A stretch of DNA of 25,775 nt from NCBI GenBank assembly GCA_031255035.1, contig JAIRTI010000038.1:1-25775 (forward strand), read 5' to 3'. The notes beneath the pieces were generated by a model. It had not been told where the DNA came from and did not search any database. It saw only the letters and a program-made list of their open reading frames with translations. Below, piece by piece: positions 1 to 7,955 of the stretch. This DNA is from Desulfovibrio sp. Its GTDB lineage: Bacteria; Desulfobacterota; Desulfovibrionia; Desulfovibrionales; Desulfovibrionaceae. Positions within the stretch are counted from its first letter, which is position 1; each line of letters starts with the position of its first letter. Made by a program: the position numbers and the translations under genes.

Positions 1-7
1 TGGATTG

Positions 8-88
8 CCCCCTCCCTGAAGGAAGGGGTTACCTGAAAGGTATTCCCGGCGTTGCCGGGCGTCAAGCTGGCATCTCCCTGAAGGGAGA
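8..88. repeat. Array of four back-to-back hairpins
   Basis: Four short inverted repeats follow one another: 8-15/21-28 with one mismatch, 31-34/38-41 (ACCT-GAA-AGGT), 45-50/54-59 (CCCGGC-GTT-GCCGGG) and 73-79/82-88 (TCTCCCT-GA-AGGGAGA). The first and last share the loop-side sequence CCCTGAAGG. Such clustered hairpins resemble the subterminal ends of IS200/IS605-type elements or a structured RNA. No transposase or TnpB gene is visible, because the window starts here. What is seen is the hairpins; the IS assignment is inference only. Confidence 0.4.
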
Positions 89-163
89 GGTTTCAAACCA
101 TAAAGGAAATTTCGATGAGAAGGGCGAGGCCACTAAAACCTCCGTTACCGGAAGAGACTTCCT

Positions 164-334
164 ATGCCAGCCTGGACTAAATTGCAAGGAGAAAAAGGGA
201 TATATTTTCACGAGAGCGGCGACGGCAACCGCACGTACATGCTTCGCACGTCCAATAAGGGGAAGCGGCAGGAGGCGCACCCCACCGTGGGCGCTGCCTT
301 TTGCGGTGAAGCTCAGCGGCTTCTCCCAGGATGA
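164..334 (+). pseudogene. Possible truncated phage-type integrase N-terminus
   Basis: A 56-codon open frame begins with ATG at 164, has a GGAAGAG ribosome-binding-like sequence about 9 nt upstream, and ends at TGA 332-334. Its start (MPAWTKLQGEKGIYFHE) followed by GDGNRTYMLR and NKGKRQEAHPTVG resembles the short beta-sheet N-terminal arm-binding domain of phage-type tyrosine integrases, where an RTY/RYY core precedes a basic strand. No catalytic domain follows: the frame stops, and a MITE-like element lies 85 nt downstream. If the assignment is right this is a relic left by an old integration. The match rests on pattern only, and a chance open frame remains possible. Confidence 0.3.
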
Positions 335-409
335 TTTTCTGGGAATTTTTGATCATTCAATCTCTAAAGGGCAAATCGAAAATTTTTCTCACCCTCCGGC
401 CCTGGACGG

Positions 410-418
410 CCCTGAATC
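410..418. repeat. Left copy of 9-bp target-site duplication
   Basis: CCCTGAATC directly precedes the left terminal inverted repeat of the element at 419-651. It is repeated exactly at 652-660, directly after the right terminus. Confidence 0.75.
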
Positions 419-651
419 CAGCAATTCTCATTATGAGCTTTTTGCGGCCCCCCATTCGCCAACTGTGAAAGGCAATGCCTCCGGCGGCCGGGGCGCTGCC
501 CCGGACCCCCTCAGTTTGGGTTCCGGCTGCACATAGCAACAGGGTGCCACTCCAGTCACCCTTTCGCCGGGTCCAGGGCCGGCCTGGCCCTGGCGGGTGT
601 GGGCAGAGCCCACATGCGATCAAATTGGCTTCGACAAAATGAGAATCGCTG
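419..651 (-). mobile_element. MITE-like structured repeat, copy 1 (intact)
   Basis: This 233-bp non-coding element starts CAGCAATTCTCATT and ends with its inverted complement AATGAGAATCGCTG (one mismatch), giving 14-bp terminal inverted repeats. It is flanked by a perfect 9-bp duplication (410-418 and 652-660), which is strong evidence that it inserted by transposition. The interior matches copies at 7656, 11956 and 25622, but in the opposite orientation. It is rich in hairpins, for example TGTGGGC-AGA-GCCCACA at 598-614 and a GGGGC/GCCCC stem. It encodes no credible protein, so it would need a transposase acting in trans. A 9-bp duplication is known for several IS families, and I do not assign one. 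Confidence 0.75.
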
Positions 652-660
652 CCCTGAATC
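652..660. repeat. Right copy of 9-bp target-site duplication
   Basis: CCCTGAATC follows the right terminus of the element at 419-651 and is identical to 410-418. Confidence 0.75.
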
Positions 661-708
661 AGGAGAACGGACCAGGAGAATGGATCCGGAGAATTGTTCT
701 GGCAAGTC

Positions 709-737
709 CGTAAAAAAGCTGATAATGAGAATTGCTG
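709..737 (+). mobile_element. Solo terminus of the MITE-like repeat
   Basis: This stretch contains AAAAAAGCTGATAATGAGAA followed by TTGCTG. It matches the last ~29 bases of the element (compare 7859-7887) with a few differences, in the forward orientation. No matching left end was found at the expected distance upstream, even after subtracting the copy at 419-651. It also forms a near-perfect inverted repeat with the start of copy 1 (419-447). It is therefore either a remnant of an older insertion or the outer end of a larger composite. Confidence 0.5.
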
Positions 738-1169
738 ATATCGAACTCAATATATTGGTCCATAGTGGAGTGAAAAAGTATGCTTTAAAGAAAATAAAAG
801 TATCCTTACTAAGTATTTTTACTATATTATCTGAATAAATCCAGATTTGTTAGTAGTCACATGTCTAAAGTTTCGCTTGACGCCGATTCTGTATGCGGTT
901 ACGGCGTATAGCATCGGCCTTATGACAAAAACAGGTTGATTGCCGACCGTCCCGCGCCCTGATTCGGCGGGATTCTCTTTCGGGCAAGCGCCGGGCCTTG
1001 GGCAAGGCCGGCTGAAAGGTCCGCCTGACGCGGGTCTGGCTTTCTATTCCTGGTGAGCCGGTTCCGCTTTGGCGCGGCCCGCTTTTTCGACCGACCGGTC
1101 CGGGTCGGCCTCGGGTCCGTTCATGAAGTTGCAACAAGTTGTCACACCGTATCAAAAGGACTGCGTTCT
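738..1169 (+). promoter_or_regulatory. Leader region upstream of hmcA (promoter not resolved)
   Basis: No gene is supported in this stretch. Bases 738-875 are markedly AT-rich compared with the rest of the window. TTGACG at 877-882 could be a -35 box, but the 17-nt-spaced hexamer (TACGGC) is a poor -10. An imperfect inverted repeat GCCGAT...ATCGGC (882-894 against 906-918) overlaps it and could be an operator. A strong hairpin, CCTTG-GG-CAAGG (995-1006, extended by flanking CCGG), lies in the probable leader. The long leader and these repeats suggest that hmc expression is controlled here, but no specific regulator site was recognised. Confidence 0.3.
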
Positions 1170-2924
1170 ATGAGAAAACCAACGTCATTGCCGCGCTGGG
1201 CAGGTTTTTTCCTGCTCCTTGCCGCCTTGGCCCTGCCGGCCCTGGCCGGCGCTGATGAGGCGAAGCCGGTCGGGCCCGAGGGACGGGCCGATGTGGTCGT
1301 CATCGACGCCATGGCCGCGAAAGGAAGACTTGAACTGCCTCCCGTCGTCTTTTTGCATGACAAGCATGCCGAGGCCATGAAGGCCGCGCGGAAAGACTGT
1401 AGCAGCTGTCACGAGCCCCTCAAGAAGGGGCCGGGGGCGGATGAAGACGCCCCCTCCGCCTATGCCTTCACCTACAAGAACGCCGACGCTCTTGAGGGCG
1501 ACGCCCTGAAGCGCATGTACCACGCCAGTTGCATCGGCTGCCACACGGACACGCTCAAAACCGGCAAGGCCACGGGTCCTCTTGAAGCCGAATGTCGCGG
1601 CTGCCACAACCCGAAGCCTGTGCCTTCGGCCCGGCGGGACATCGCCCTCGACAAGGTGCTGCACAACACCCATGTCGCCTCGCTGCAAATCAAGGCGCCC
1701 GGCCAGGATAAAAACTGCGCCGCCTGCCACCACGTATACGACGCCGCGGAAAAAAAGCTCGCCTGGAGCAAAAACCGGGAAGACTCCTGCCGCGCCTGCC
1801 ATATGCTTGCCGAAGCTGAAACGGCGCTCGCCGCCAAGGTCGCGCAAAGCGGCGGCCCGGCGCCGGTTGACGAAAACGGCCCTCTTTTCGATCGCCCCAC
1901 GCTTGACAGGGCGGCGCACCAGTCCTGTGTCAACTGCCACCTTCAGTCCACGGCGTTGAAAACCGCCGAGGCCAAGTCCGGCCCGGACACATGCGCCGGT
2001 TGCCACAGCGCCGCCGCGCTGGACGCCATGGCCGTGGAAACGGCCAAGGTCGATCCGGTTTCCGTGCCCCGTCTGGATCGCGGGCAGGACGACGCGACGC
2101 TCATGATGCCCAGCCCGGCCGAAGGCACGGAAATCAAGGGCATGATGCAGCCCGTGGCCTTCAACCACAAATTCCACGAGAGCGTCTCCATGGACTGTCG
2201 CTCGTGCCACCACAAAAAGATTGCGGCCTGCTCGACCTGCCACAGCTACGAGGGTAAAGCCGAGGCCGACTTTGTGACCTGGGCCACGGTCATGCACAAG
2301 AGTTCCGCGAACCGCTCCTGCGTCGGCTGCCACGCCCTGGAAGCGCAAAAGCCTTCGTGCGTCGGCTGCCACAACGTCATCCCCGAACGTATGAGCCGGA
2401 ACTCCTGCGCGGCCTGCCACAGCGAGCCGGTCGGCCTGACGCCGGGCGGGTTCTTCGGCGCGGACGCGGAAGACGGTTCGCTCCTGCAACGCTCCAAGGA
2501 CGATCGCAAGGCCATGGCCGAGGCGACCGTGGCCAGACGCGAGGAAAAGCGCGCCGCCACCTTTGCCGCCGGCGACATTCCCGAAAAGGTGACCATGGGC
2601 ATTTTGTCCAATGAATACACGCCTTCGGAACTGCCGCACCGCAAGATAGTCGAAAATCTGCTTGAAAAGCAGAAGGACAGCCGCCTTGCCGCCGCGTTCC
2701 ACCAGGAACAGGCCACCTTGTGCCAGGGCTGCCACCATAACAGCCCCGCTTCCAAGACTCCTCCCAAGTGCGTCTCCTGCCACGGTGTCGGCGTGAAGTC
2801 GGTTGACGGGCATCCGCCCTTGAAAGCCGCCTATCACCAGCAGTGCATGACCTGCCACACGGGCATGAACCAGAAGCCCGCCGCCACCGAGTGCGCTGAC
2901 TGCCACAAGACCAGGGAACGCTAG
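1170..2924 (+). CDS. hmcA: High-molecular-weight cytochrome c, 16-haem subunit HmcA
   Basis: This is the periplasmic multihaem electron carrier of the Hmc complex. The protein has 584 residues. A Sec signal peptide is visible (positive MRKPTSLPR, hydrophobic FFLLLAALALPALA, cleavage near ALAG). It has exactly 16 CxxCH haem-binding motifs from residue 77 to 579, several followed by a second His (CHH). Sixteen haems is the number known for Desulfovibrio HmcA, and the length is close to the family's roughly 550 residues. The ATG at 1170 is chosen because it places the signal peptide at the N-terminus and has AAAAGGA about 9 nt upstream; an upstream in-frame start at 1053 would add 39 unsuitable residues. 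It is the first gene of hmcABCDEF; its TAG lies within the AGGAGG ribosome-binding site of hmcB. In the family it accepts electrons from tetrahaem cytochrome c3 or periplasmic hydrogenases. Confidence 0.95.
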   Translation: MRKPTSLPRWAGFFLLLAALALPALAGADEAKPVGPEGRADVVVIDAMAAKGRLELPPVVFLHDKHAEAMKAARKDCSSCHEPLKKGPGADEDAPSAYAFTYKNADALEGDALKRMYHASCIGCHTDTLKTGKATGPLEAECRGCHNPKPVPSARRDIALDKVLHNTHVASLQIKAPGQDKNCAACHHVYDAAEKKLAWSKNREDSCRACHMLAEAETALAAKVAQSGGPAPVDENGPLFDRPTLDRAAHQSCVNCHLQSTALKTAEAKSGPDTCAGCHSAAALDAMAVETAKVDPVSVPRLDRGQDDATLMMPSPAEGTEIKGMMQPVAFNHKFHESVSMDCRSCHHKKIAACSTCHSYEGKAEADFVTWATVMHKSSANRSCVGCHALEAQKPSCVGCHNVIPERMSRNSCAACHSEPVGLTPGGFFGADAEDGSLLQRSKDDRKAMAEATVARREEKRAATFAAGDIPEKVTMGILSNEYTPSELPHRKIVENLLEKQKDSRLAAAFHQEQATLCQGCHHNSPASKTPPKCVSCHGVGVKSVDGHPPLKAAYHQQCMTCHTGMNQKPAATECADCHKTRER

Positions 2925-2935
2925 GAGGCGCCGTT

Positions 2936-4060
2936 ATGAAACGAAGAACATTCCTGAGCTTTCTGGGTGTCAGCGGCGTTGCCGCCGTATTGCCCACGGA
3001 AGGCAAAGCCGCGCCCGTCAAGGACTTTGCCGGGCACCCCGATGCCGTGGGCGTGCTGCATGATTCGGTTCGCTGCATTGGCTGCCGCAAATGCGAAGCC
3101 GGCTGCCAGCGGGCCAACAACCTGCCCATGCCCGCCCAGTTCAAAAAACCGGCCAAACCCTTCGACGATCTCAGTGAGTTGGATAAAAAGCGGCGCACGC
3201 ACTTCCAGCAATATACCGTGGTCAACAAGTACGAAAGCTCCAAAGGCAAAACCGTTTTCAAGAAGTTTCAGTGCAACCATTGCCAGGAGCCGGCCTGCGC
3301 TTCGGCCTGCTTTGTAAAGGCCTTCGTCAAGACCAAGGAAGGGCCGGTCATTTACAAGCCCAACCTCTGCGTGGGCTGCCGCTACTGCATGATCGCCTGC
3401 CCCTTCTACGTGCCGACCTATGATTACGACAGCGCGCTCAACCCGCTGGTCTACAAGTGCACCATGTGTTACGACACGCGCCTGAAAAAGGGGCTGCTGC
3501 CCGGCTGTGTGGAAATCTGCCCCAAGGACGCCCTGACCTTCGGCAAGCGCAGCGATCTCATCAAGGTCGCCCGCAAGCGCATTATGGACAACCCCGGCCT
3601 CTACGTGGACGAAATTTACGGAGAGACGGAAATGGGCGGCGCCAACTGGCTGTATATTTCCCCCGTTGCCCACAAGGAGCTGGACCAGCCCGAGCTCGGC
3701 AAGACCTCCGCGCCGGAACTGACCTCCGGAGCTTTGGGCTCGGTGGCCATGGTGGCCGGCATCTGGCCGGTGCTTCTGGGCGGGGCCTACTTCATCAGCA
3801 AGCGCCGTGAAAAGCAGGCCGCCGAAGAACGGGACGCCGCGGTGCGGGCCGCTGTCGCGGAAACGCGCGAAGAGGCCGAAACCAGGCTCAATACGGCCCT
3901 GGACAAGGCGGCCAAAGAAAAAGACGCCGAAGTGGCCCGCGAAGTGAAAAAGACCCGCGAGGAAACCGCCAGGGAGATCGAGGCCAAGTACAACCCTCCA
4001 GAGCCTGAGCCCGAAGAGGCCGACGCCGAAACGGAGAAGAACACGGAGGAGGACGCCTAG
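2936..4060 (+). CDS. hmcB: Hmc complex ferredoxin-like iron-sulfur subunit HmcB
   Basis: This 374-residue electron-transfer subunit has four [4Fe-4S] cysteine sets: Cys47/50/53/57, Cys113/116/121/125, Cys145/148/151/155 and Cys175/178/191/195, the layout of the PsrB/DmsB/HmcB family. The N-terminus MKRRTFLSFLGVSG carries a twin-arginine motif (RR-x-F-L), so export by Tat to the periplasmic face is likely. A single hydrophobic segment (about 263-287, ending in FISKRREK) would anchor it. It is followed by a charged, Ala/Glu/Lys-rich coiled-coil tail to residue 374, probably cytoplasmic. AGGAGG at 2923-2928 overlaps the hmcA stop. The gene abuts hmcC with no gap. In the complex it should pass electrons from HmcA to the membrane subunits. 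Confidence 0.93.
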   Translation: MKRRTFLSFLGVSGVAAVLPTEGKAAPVKDFAGHPDAVGVLHDSVRCIGCRKCEAGCQRANNLPMPAQFKKPAKPFDDLSELDKKRRTHFQQYTVVNKYESSKGKTVFKKFQCNHCQEPACASACFVKAFVKTKEGPVIYKPNLCVGCRYCMIACPFYVPTYDYDSALNPLVYKCTMCYDTRLKKGLLPGCVEICPKDALTFGKRSDLIKVARKRIMDNPGLYVDEIYGETEMGGANWLYISPVAHKELDQPELGKTSAPELTSGALGSVAMVAGIWPVLLGGAYFISKRREKQAAEERDAAVRAAVAETREEAETRLNTALDKAAKEKDAEVAREVKKTREETAREIEAKYNPPEPEPEEADAETEKNTEEDA

Positions 4061-5266
4061 ATGAGCGCTGAAAACAAGACCGCGGACAACATCCACAATA
4101 GAAAAATCGTCATCAATCCCGGCAGGCTGTTCAGCTCTCCCGGCAACGTGCTCACCGCCGTCATTCTCGCGATGGGGCTGTTCATCACCGTCATGCGCTT
4201 CACCAAGGGCCTGGGCGGCGTGACCAACCTTGACGACAACTACCCGTGGGGCATCTGGATCAGCTTTGACCTGCTCTGCGGCGTGGTTCTGGCCGCCGGC
4301 GGCTACGCCACGACCTCGGCCTACTATCTCTTCGGGTTGAAGAGCTTCAACACCGCGGTGCGGCCCGCCGTCACCTCGGCCTTCCTGGGCTATGCCTTTG
4401 TGGTCTTTGCCCTGCACTATGACGTGGGCCAGCCCTGGCGTCTGGTGTACCCGATATTCTATTCGCCGGGGGCCACCAGCGTTCTGTACGAAGTGGGCCT
4501 GTGCGTGTTCCTGTACGTCTCGGTGCTGGCCGTCGAATGGTCGGTGGCCGCCTTTGAATGGCTCGGCTGGAAATCCATCCGCGCCGTCATCGTCCGGCTT
4601 ACCATTCCCCTGACCGTGCTGGGCGTCATCCTGTCGACCATGCACCAGTCTTCCCTCGGCGCCCTGTACCTTATCGCGCCCTCCAAGATGCACCCCTTGT
4701 GGTATTCATCCTTCATACCGGTCTTTTTCTTCATCTCCAGCATGTTCGCCGGCATGAGCATGGTGATCTTCGAAGGCGCCCTCGCCCACAAGGGCCTGCA
4801 CGCCGAAATGGACGAACACCATCTGCGCGACGCCGACAAGGTCGTGCTCGGCTTCGGCAAGGCCGCGTCCATCGTCATGATGGGCTACTTCTTCATCAAG
4901 CTCTTCGGCCTGGCCATGGACAACAACTGGAAGTACCTGGCCTCGGGCTACGGGCTCTGGTACCTGGTGGAGATTTTCGGCTTTGTGCTCCTGCCCTCGT
5001 TCATGTACGCCATCGGCGCCAGGGAAAAGAAAACCGGCCTCATCCGTCTGGCGGCCTGCATTACGGTCATCGGCGTTGTGGTCAACCGCTTCAACGTGAG
5101 CCTTGTGGCCTTTAACTGGCAGCTTCCCCCGGCCGAGAAATACTTCCCGCACTGGATGGAAATCGGCCTTTCCATTTTTGTCGTCACTCTCATCGTCACG
5201 GCCTACCGCGTCATCTGCTACTATATGCCGGTGCTGCGCGAACACCCTGACTATGAAGCCCACTAG
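4061..5266 (+). CDS. hmcC: Hmc complex integral membrane subunit HmcC (NrfD/PsrC family)
   Basis: This 401-residue polytopic membrane protein of the NrfD/PsrC/DmsC type carries out quinone-interacting or proton-linked electron transfer in the cytoplasmic membrane. Many hydrophobic spans are visible, for example around VLTAVILAMGLFITVM, ILSTMHQSSLGALYLI, VFFFISSMFAGMSMVIF and VEIFGFVLLPSFMYAIG. The family signatures NYPWGIWI and TMHQSSLGALYLIAPSK are present. The ATG directly follows the hmcB TAG (4058-4060), and the ribosome-binding site (GGAGGAGG near 4045-4052) lies within hmcB, so translational coupling is expected. Context and order match the Desulfovibrio hmc operon. Confidence 0.93.
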   Translation: MSAENKTADNIHNRKIVINPGRLFSSPGNVLTAVILAMGLFITVMRFTKGLGGVTNLDDNYPWGIWISFDLLCGVVLAAGGYATTSAYYLFGLKSFNTAVRPAVTSAFLGYAFVVFALHYDVGQPWRLVYPIFYSPGATSVLYEVGLCVFLYVSVLAVEWSVAAFEWLGWKSIRAVIVRLTIPLTVLGVILSTMHQSSLGALYLIAPSKMHPLWYSSFIPVFFFISSMFAGMSMVIFEGALAHKGLHAEMDEHHLRDADKVVLGFGKAASIVMMGYFFIKLFGLAMDNNWKYLASGYGLWYLVEIFGFVLLPSFMYAIGAREKKTGLIRLAACITVIGVVVNRFNVSLVAFNWQLPPAEKYFPHWMEIGLSIFVVTLIVTAYRVICYYMPVLREHPDYEAH

Positions 5267-5281
5267 GCGGAGGAGAACAGT

Positions 5282-5425
5282 ATGGACAACGTTTTCTATT
5301 CCCTGCACGACTTCATGGTCTGCACCAAGTCCCTGACCTATATCCTCATGGGCCTTGGCGTTCTGGGCCTGTTGGGCTACTGGATCTTCCTGACCGGAAG
5401 AGATGACAACATCAGGAAGTTCTAG
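5282..5425 (+). CDS. hmcD: Hmc complex small membrane subunit HmcD
   Basis: This 47-residue gene is preceded by GGAGGAGAACAG, ideally spaced before the ATG at 5282. The protein MDNVFYSLHDFMVC... has a single hydrophobic helix (about residues 18-38, YILMGLGVLGLLGYWIFL) and a short charged C-terminus (GRDDNIRKF). It sits exactly where the tiny hmcD gene lies in Desulfovibrio hmc operons, 15 nt after hmcC and 11 nt before hmcE. The specific role of HmcD is not established; it is presumably a structural membrane subunit. The call rests on position, size and topology. Confidence 0.88.
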   Translation: MDNVFYSLHDFMVCTKSLTYILMGLGVLGLLGYWIFLTGRDDNIRKF

Positions 5426-5436
5426 AGGAGACTCCC

Positions 5437-6126
5437 ATGGCAGATGTATACAGCTTTCTTACCGGGCCCTGTTTCATCGTCTCCCTGGCCGTTTTCTTCG
5501 GCGGGCTGCTCTTTCGCTTCGTCCGCTATTTCTACGGGCTGGACTGGCGTCTTGAGCGCGTGGCCTACCGGCCCTGGCTTGGCGACGGCATAAAAGGCGG
5601 CGTCCACTCGGCCTTCAAATGGCTTATCCCTTTCGGCACTTACGGATGGCGGGCCCAGCCCTTTTTCACCGTCTGCTTCGTTCTGTTTCACGCGGGCGCC
5701 GTGCTTGTGCCGCTGTTCCTGATCGGACACAACGTCATCCTTGAGGAAACCTTCGGCTTTTCGCTGCCGGCCATGCCGCAGCCCCTTGCCGACGTGCTGG
5801 TAGCGGCTACTATCATGGGCGCCTTTTTCATAGTTTTGCGGCGCATCGCCCTGGCTGAAGTACGCATTCTTACCACCTGGTACGACTACTTCATTCTGGC
5901 CCTCGCCACCGTGCCCTTTGTCACCGGCTTCATCGCCAGGCTGCATGTGGGCAACTATGATTTCTGGCTGCTCTGTCACATTATTTCCGGGGAACTCATG
6001 CTCATTCTCGCGCCTTTTACCAAGCTCTCGCACATCGTGCTGTACTTCGCCTCGCGCTGGCAGCTCGGGGCGGATTACGCCATCAAGCGGGGCGGGCACC
6101 GGCGCGGCGACTGTTTCCCCTGGTAA
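5437..6126 (+). CDS. hmcE: Hmc complex integral membrane subunit HmcE (NarI-like)
   Basis: This 229-residue membrane protein has about five hydrophobic spans (for example FIVSLAVFFGGLLFRFV, FFTVCFVLFHAGAVLVPLFL, VLVAATIMGAFFIVL, YFILALATVPFVTGFIA and LLCHIISGELMLILAPF) and resembles the gamma subunit of respiratory nitrate reductase and of heterodisulfide-reductase-like complexes. Histidines in the second and last spans (FHAG, LCHIISGE, KLSHIV) are candidate haem b ligands, as in NarI relatives. AGAGGAG lies just upstream of the ATG at 5437. The gene sits between hmcD and hmcF in the standard order and would form the membrane path from HmcC/HmcB to HmcF. Confidence 0.92.
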   Translation: MADVYSFLTGPCFIVSLAVFFGGLLFRFVRYFYGLDWRLERVAYRPWLGDGIKGGVHSAFKWLIPFGTYGWRAQPFFTVCFVLFHAGAVLVPLFLIGHNVILEETFGFSLPAMPQPLADVLVAATIMGAFFIVLRRIALAEVRILTTWYDYFILALATVPFVTGFIARLHVGNYDFWLLCHIISGELMLILAPFTKLSHIVLYFASRWQLGADYAIKRGGHRRGDCFPW

Positions 6127-6152
6127 GACACACATTCTGAAAGGAGCCCAAT

Positions 6153-7550
6153 ATGCCCGAAGGCCAATTTGCCAACAAGCAGCCCATCACCAACGAGGAA
6201 GCGCTCAAACACCTCCTCAGCGACAAGGGCGGCAAACAATATTACGCGGAAATGGCCGAGCTTGACGTTGATACGGAAAAGCTGTGGGCCTCCATCCGGA
6301 AAACCTGTAAAAGCCGCACCATGACCTGGCTGGAAATATGCGCCCACTGCGGCATGTGCGCGGACAGTTGCTTTCTTTACCGCTGCAACGACCGCGACCC
6401 GGAGCAGGTGCCCGCCTTCAAGATCCAGAGCACCCTCGGGGAAATGGTCAGGCGCAAAGGGCAGGTTGACAACGCCTTCATGCGCCGGGCCATGGACTAC
6501 GCCTGGTCGCGCTGCACCTGCTGCAACCGTTGCGGTCAGTTCTGTCCGCACGGCATCGACATGGGGGTCATGTTCAGCTATCTGCGCGGCCTGCTTTATG
6601 CGCAAGGCTTCGTGCCCTGGGAGCTGAAAATCGGCGCGGGCATGCACCGCGTTTACCGCGCCCAGATGGACGTGACCACCGAGGACTGGGTAGACACCTG
6701 CGAGTGGATGGCCGAGGAAAACTCCGAAGAGTGGCCGGGCCTTGAAATCCCCGTGGACCTCGAAGACGCGGACATCATGTACACCCTGAACGCCCGCGAA
6801 CCCAAGCACTACCCGGAAGACGTGGCCGAAGCCGCCATTCTCTTCCACCTGGCCGGCGAAAAATGGACCGTGCCCAGCAAGGGCTGGGAACAGACCTCCC
6901 TGTCCCTGTTCGCCGGCGACTGGGAAGCCTGCCGCATGAACGTCGAAGAGGTGTACGGCGCCATCGAACGCCTGCGCCCCAAGCGCGTCATCGGCACGGA
7001 ATGCGGGCACGCCCACCGGGCCACGGTCATAGAGGGCCCTTACTGGGCCGGCCGCCCGGACGGCAAGCCCCCGGTGGAATACATCCACTATGTGGAATGG
7101 GTGGCCGAAGCCCTGCGCACAGGCAAAATCAAAATCGACCCGGCCAAGAAAATCCGCGAAAAGGTCACCTTGCAGGACTCCTGCAACTACGTGCGCAACC
7201 ACGGCCTTGGCAAATTCACCAGGGAAATCATCAGCTACATCGTTGAGGACGGCTATTTCGTCGAAATGGGCCCCAACCGCGAGTATAACTACTGTTGCGG
7301 CGGCGGCGGCGGTTTCAACGGCGTGGGCATGTACCGGCCGCAACGCAATGTGGCCCTCAAAACCAAACGCGACCAGATTCTGGCCACGGGCGCGAAACTG
7401 GTTATCGCCCCCTGCCACAACTGCTGGGACGCCATCCGCGACCTGGAAGAAGAATATGAAATCGGCATCCGCTGGAGCTTCCTGAAACCCCTGCTCATCA
7501 GCATGGCCATCGTGCCCGAGCATTTGAAACCACAGGAAGAAGACGAATAA
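6153..7550 (+). CDS. hmcF: Hmc complex cytoplasmic iron-sulfur protein HmcF (CCG domain)
   Basis: This 465-residue soluble Fe-S protein is related to HdrD/GlpC. Two [4Fe-4S] motifs are present, Cys63/66/69/73 and Cys121/124/127/131. A C-terminal CCG domain has Cys344, Cys381-Cys382 and Cys421/Cys424 (CCGGGGG, then PCHNC), the ligand set of HdrB-type non-cubane clusters. No signal peptide or membrane span is seen, so it should sit on the cytoplasmic face and take electrons from HmcE, which would link periplasmic H2 or cytochrome oxidation to cytoplasmic reduction. AAAGGAG precedes the ATG at 6153. It is the last gene of the operon and is followed by a strong palindrome. Confidence 0.94.
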   Translation: MPEGQFANKQPITNEEALKHLLSDKGGKQYYAEMAELDVDTEKLWASIRKTCKSRTMTWLEICAHCGMCADSCFLYRCNDRDPEQVPAFKIQSTLGEMVRRKGQVDNAFMRRAMDYAWSRCTCCNRCGQFCPHGIDMGVMFSYLRGLLYAQGFVPWELKIGAGMHRVYRAQMDVTTEDWVDTCEWMAEENSEEWPGLEIPVDLEDADIMYTLNAREPKHYPEDVAEAAILFHLAGEKWTVPSKGWEQTSLSLFAGDWEACRMNVEEVYGAIERLRPKRVIGTECGHAHRATVIEGPYWAGRPDGKPPVEYIHYVEWVAEALRTGKIKIDPAKKIREKVTLQDSCNYVRNHGLGKFTREIISYIVEDGYFVEMGPNREYNYCCGGGGGFNGVGMYRPQRNVALKTKRDQILATGAKLVIAPCHNCWDAIRDLEEEYEIGIRWSFLKPLLISMAIVPEHLKPQEEDE

Positions 7551-7572
7551 TCCCGCGCGGCCAGAGACGAAA

Positions 7573-7602
7573 CAGGGGGAAAAGCCCGGGCTTTTCCCCC
7601 TG
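7573..7602 (+). terminator. Terminator-like perfect palindrome after hmcF
   Basis: A 30-bp perfect palindrome (CAGGGGGAAAAG, CCCGGG, CTTTTCCCCCTG) begins 23 nt after the hmcF stop. It would form a very stable hairpin ending the hmc transcript. There is no long U-tract afterwards (TCCTGTTATG), so it may act as a weak intrinsic terminator or as a 3'-end-protecting stem. Confidence 0.6.
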
Positions 7603-7655
7603 TCCTGTTATGTATGGCTTCAGAGCTGATTTTATGAAGCCAGCCAGTTTGCATG

Positions 7656-7887
7656 CAGCAATTCTCATTTTGTCGAAGCCAATTTGATCGCATGTGGGCT
7701 CTGCCCACAGCGCCAGGCCGCCGGCCCTGGACCCGGCGAATGGGTGGCTGATAGTGGTGCCCCTGTTGCTACGCGCAGCCGGAACCCAAACTGAGGGGGT
7801 CCGGGGCAGCGCCCCGGCCGCCGGAGGCATTGCCTTTCACAGTCGGCGAATGAAGGGCCGCAAAAAGGCTCATAATGAGAATTGCTG
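7656..7887 (+). mobile_element. MITE-like structured repeat, copy 2 (full length)
   Basis: This 232-bp copy of the element runs from CAGCAATTCTCATT to AATGAGAATTGCTG, a perfect 14-bp terminal inverted repeat. It contains the TGTGGGC-TCT-GCCCACA hairpin (7693-7709) and the GGGGCAGCGCCCC stem. No 9-bp duplication is visible (left flank GTTTGCATG, right flank TTGGGAGAG). That fits either an old insertion or a junction made by recombination between copies. It separates the hmc operon from the accessory genes, and the predicted mntA promoter starts 18 bp after it. Confidence 0.72.
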
Positions 7888-7904
7888 TTGGGAGAGTACT
7901 TCTC

Positions 7905-7933
7905 TTGACGACAATATCCCTTCTCGGCATAGT
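7905..7933 (+). promoter_or_regulatory. Predicted sigma-70-type promoter for mntA
   Basis: TTGACG (7905-7910) and CATAGT (7928-7933) are separated by 17 nt, about 23 nt ahead of the mntA ATG. The promoter lies just outside the right end of the MITE-like element. Confidence 0.4.
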
Positions 7934-7955
7934 TGGCGGAAGGAAGGTAAAAGTT

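Noticed and set aside
357..623. Open frames inside the MITE-like copies (also near 7694-8002 and 11945-12490)
   Set aside because: They translate hairpin DNA, differ between copies, and have no conserved protein across the four copies.
1072..1088. Possible sigma-54 promoter (TTGGCGCGGCCCGCTT) ahead of hmcA
   Set aside because: The GG to GC distance is 10 rather than 12 bases, so it does not fit the -24/-12 rule.
1185..2906. Long open frame (573 codons) on the minus strand opposite hmcA
   Set aside because: It is the shadow of a GC-rich gene. The plus strand has 16 haem motifs and a signal peptide, while the minus frame has no recognisable domain.
3797..4057. Charged coiled-coil tail of HmcB as a possible novel fusion
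   Set aside because: The total length is close to known HmcB proteins, so the tail is probably a normal family feature.
2921..4693. Long minus-strand open frame opposite hmcB and hmcC
   Set aside because: It is a His/Gly-rich shadow translation with no motif, and it crosses two well-supported genes.
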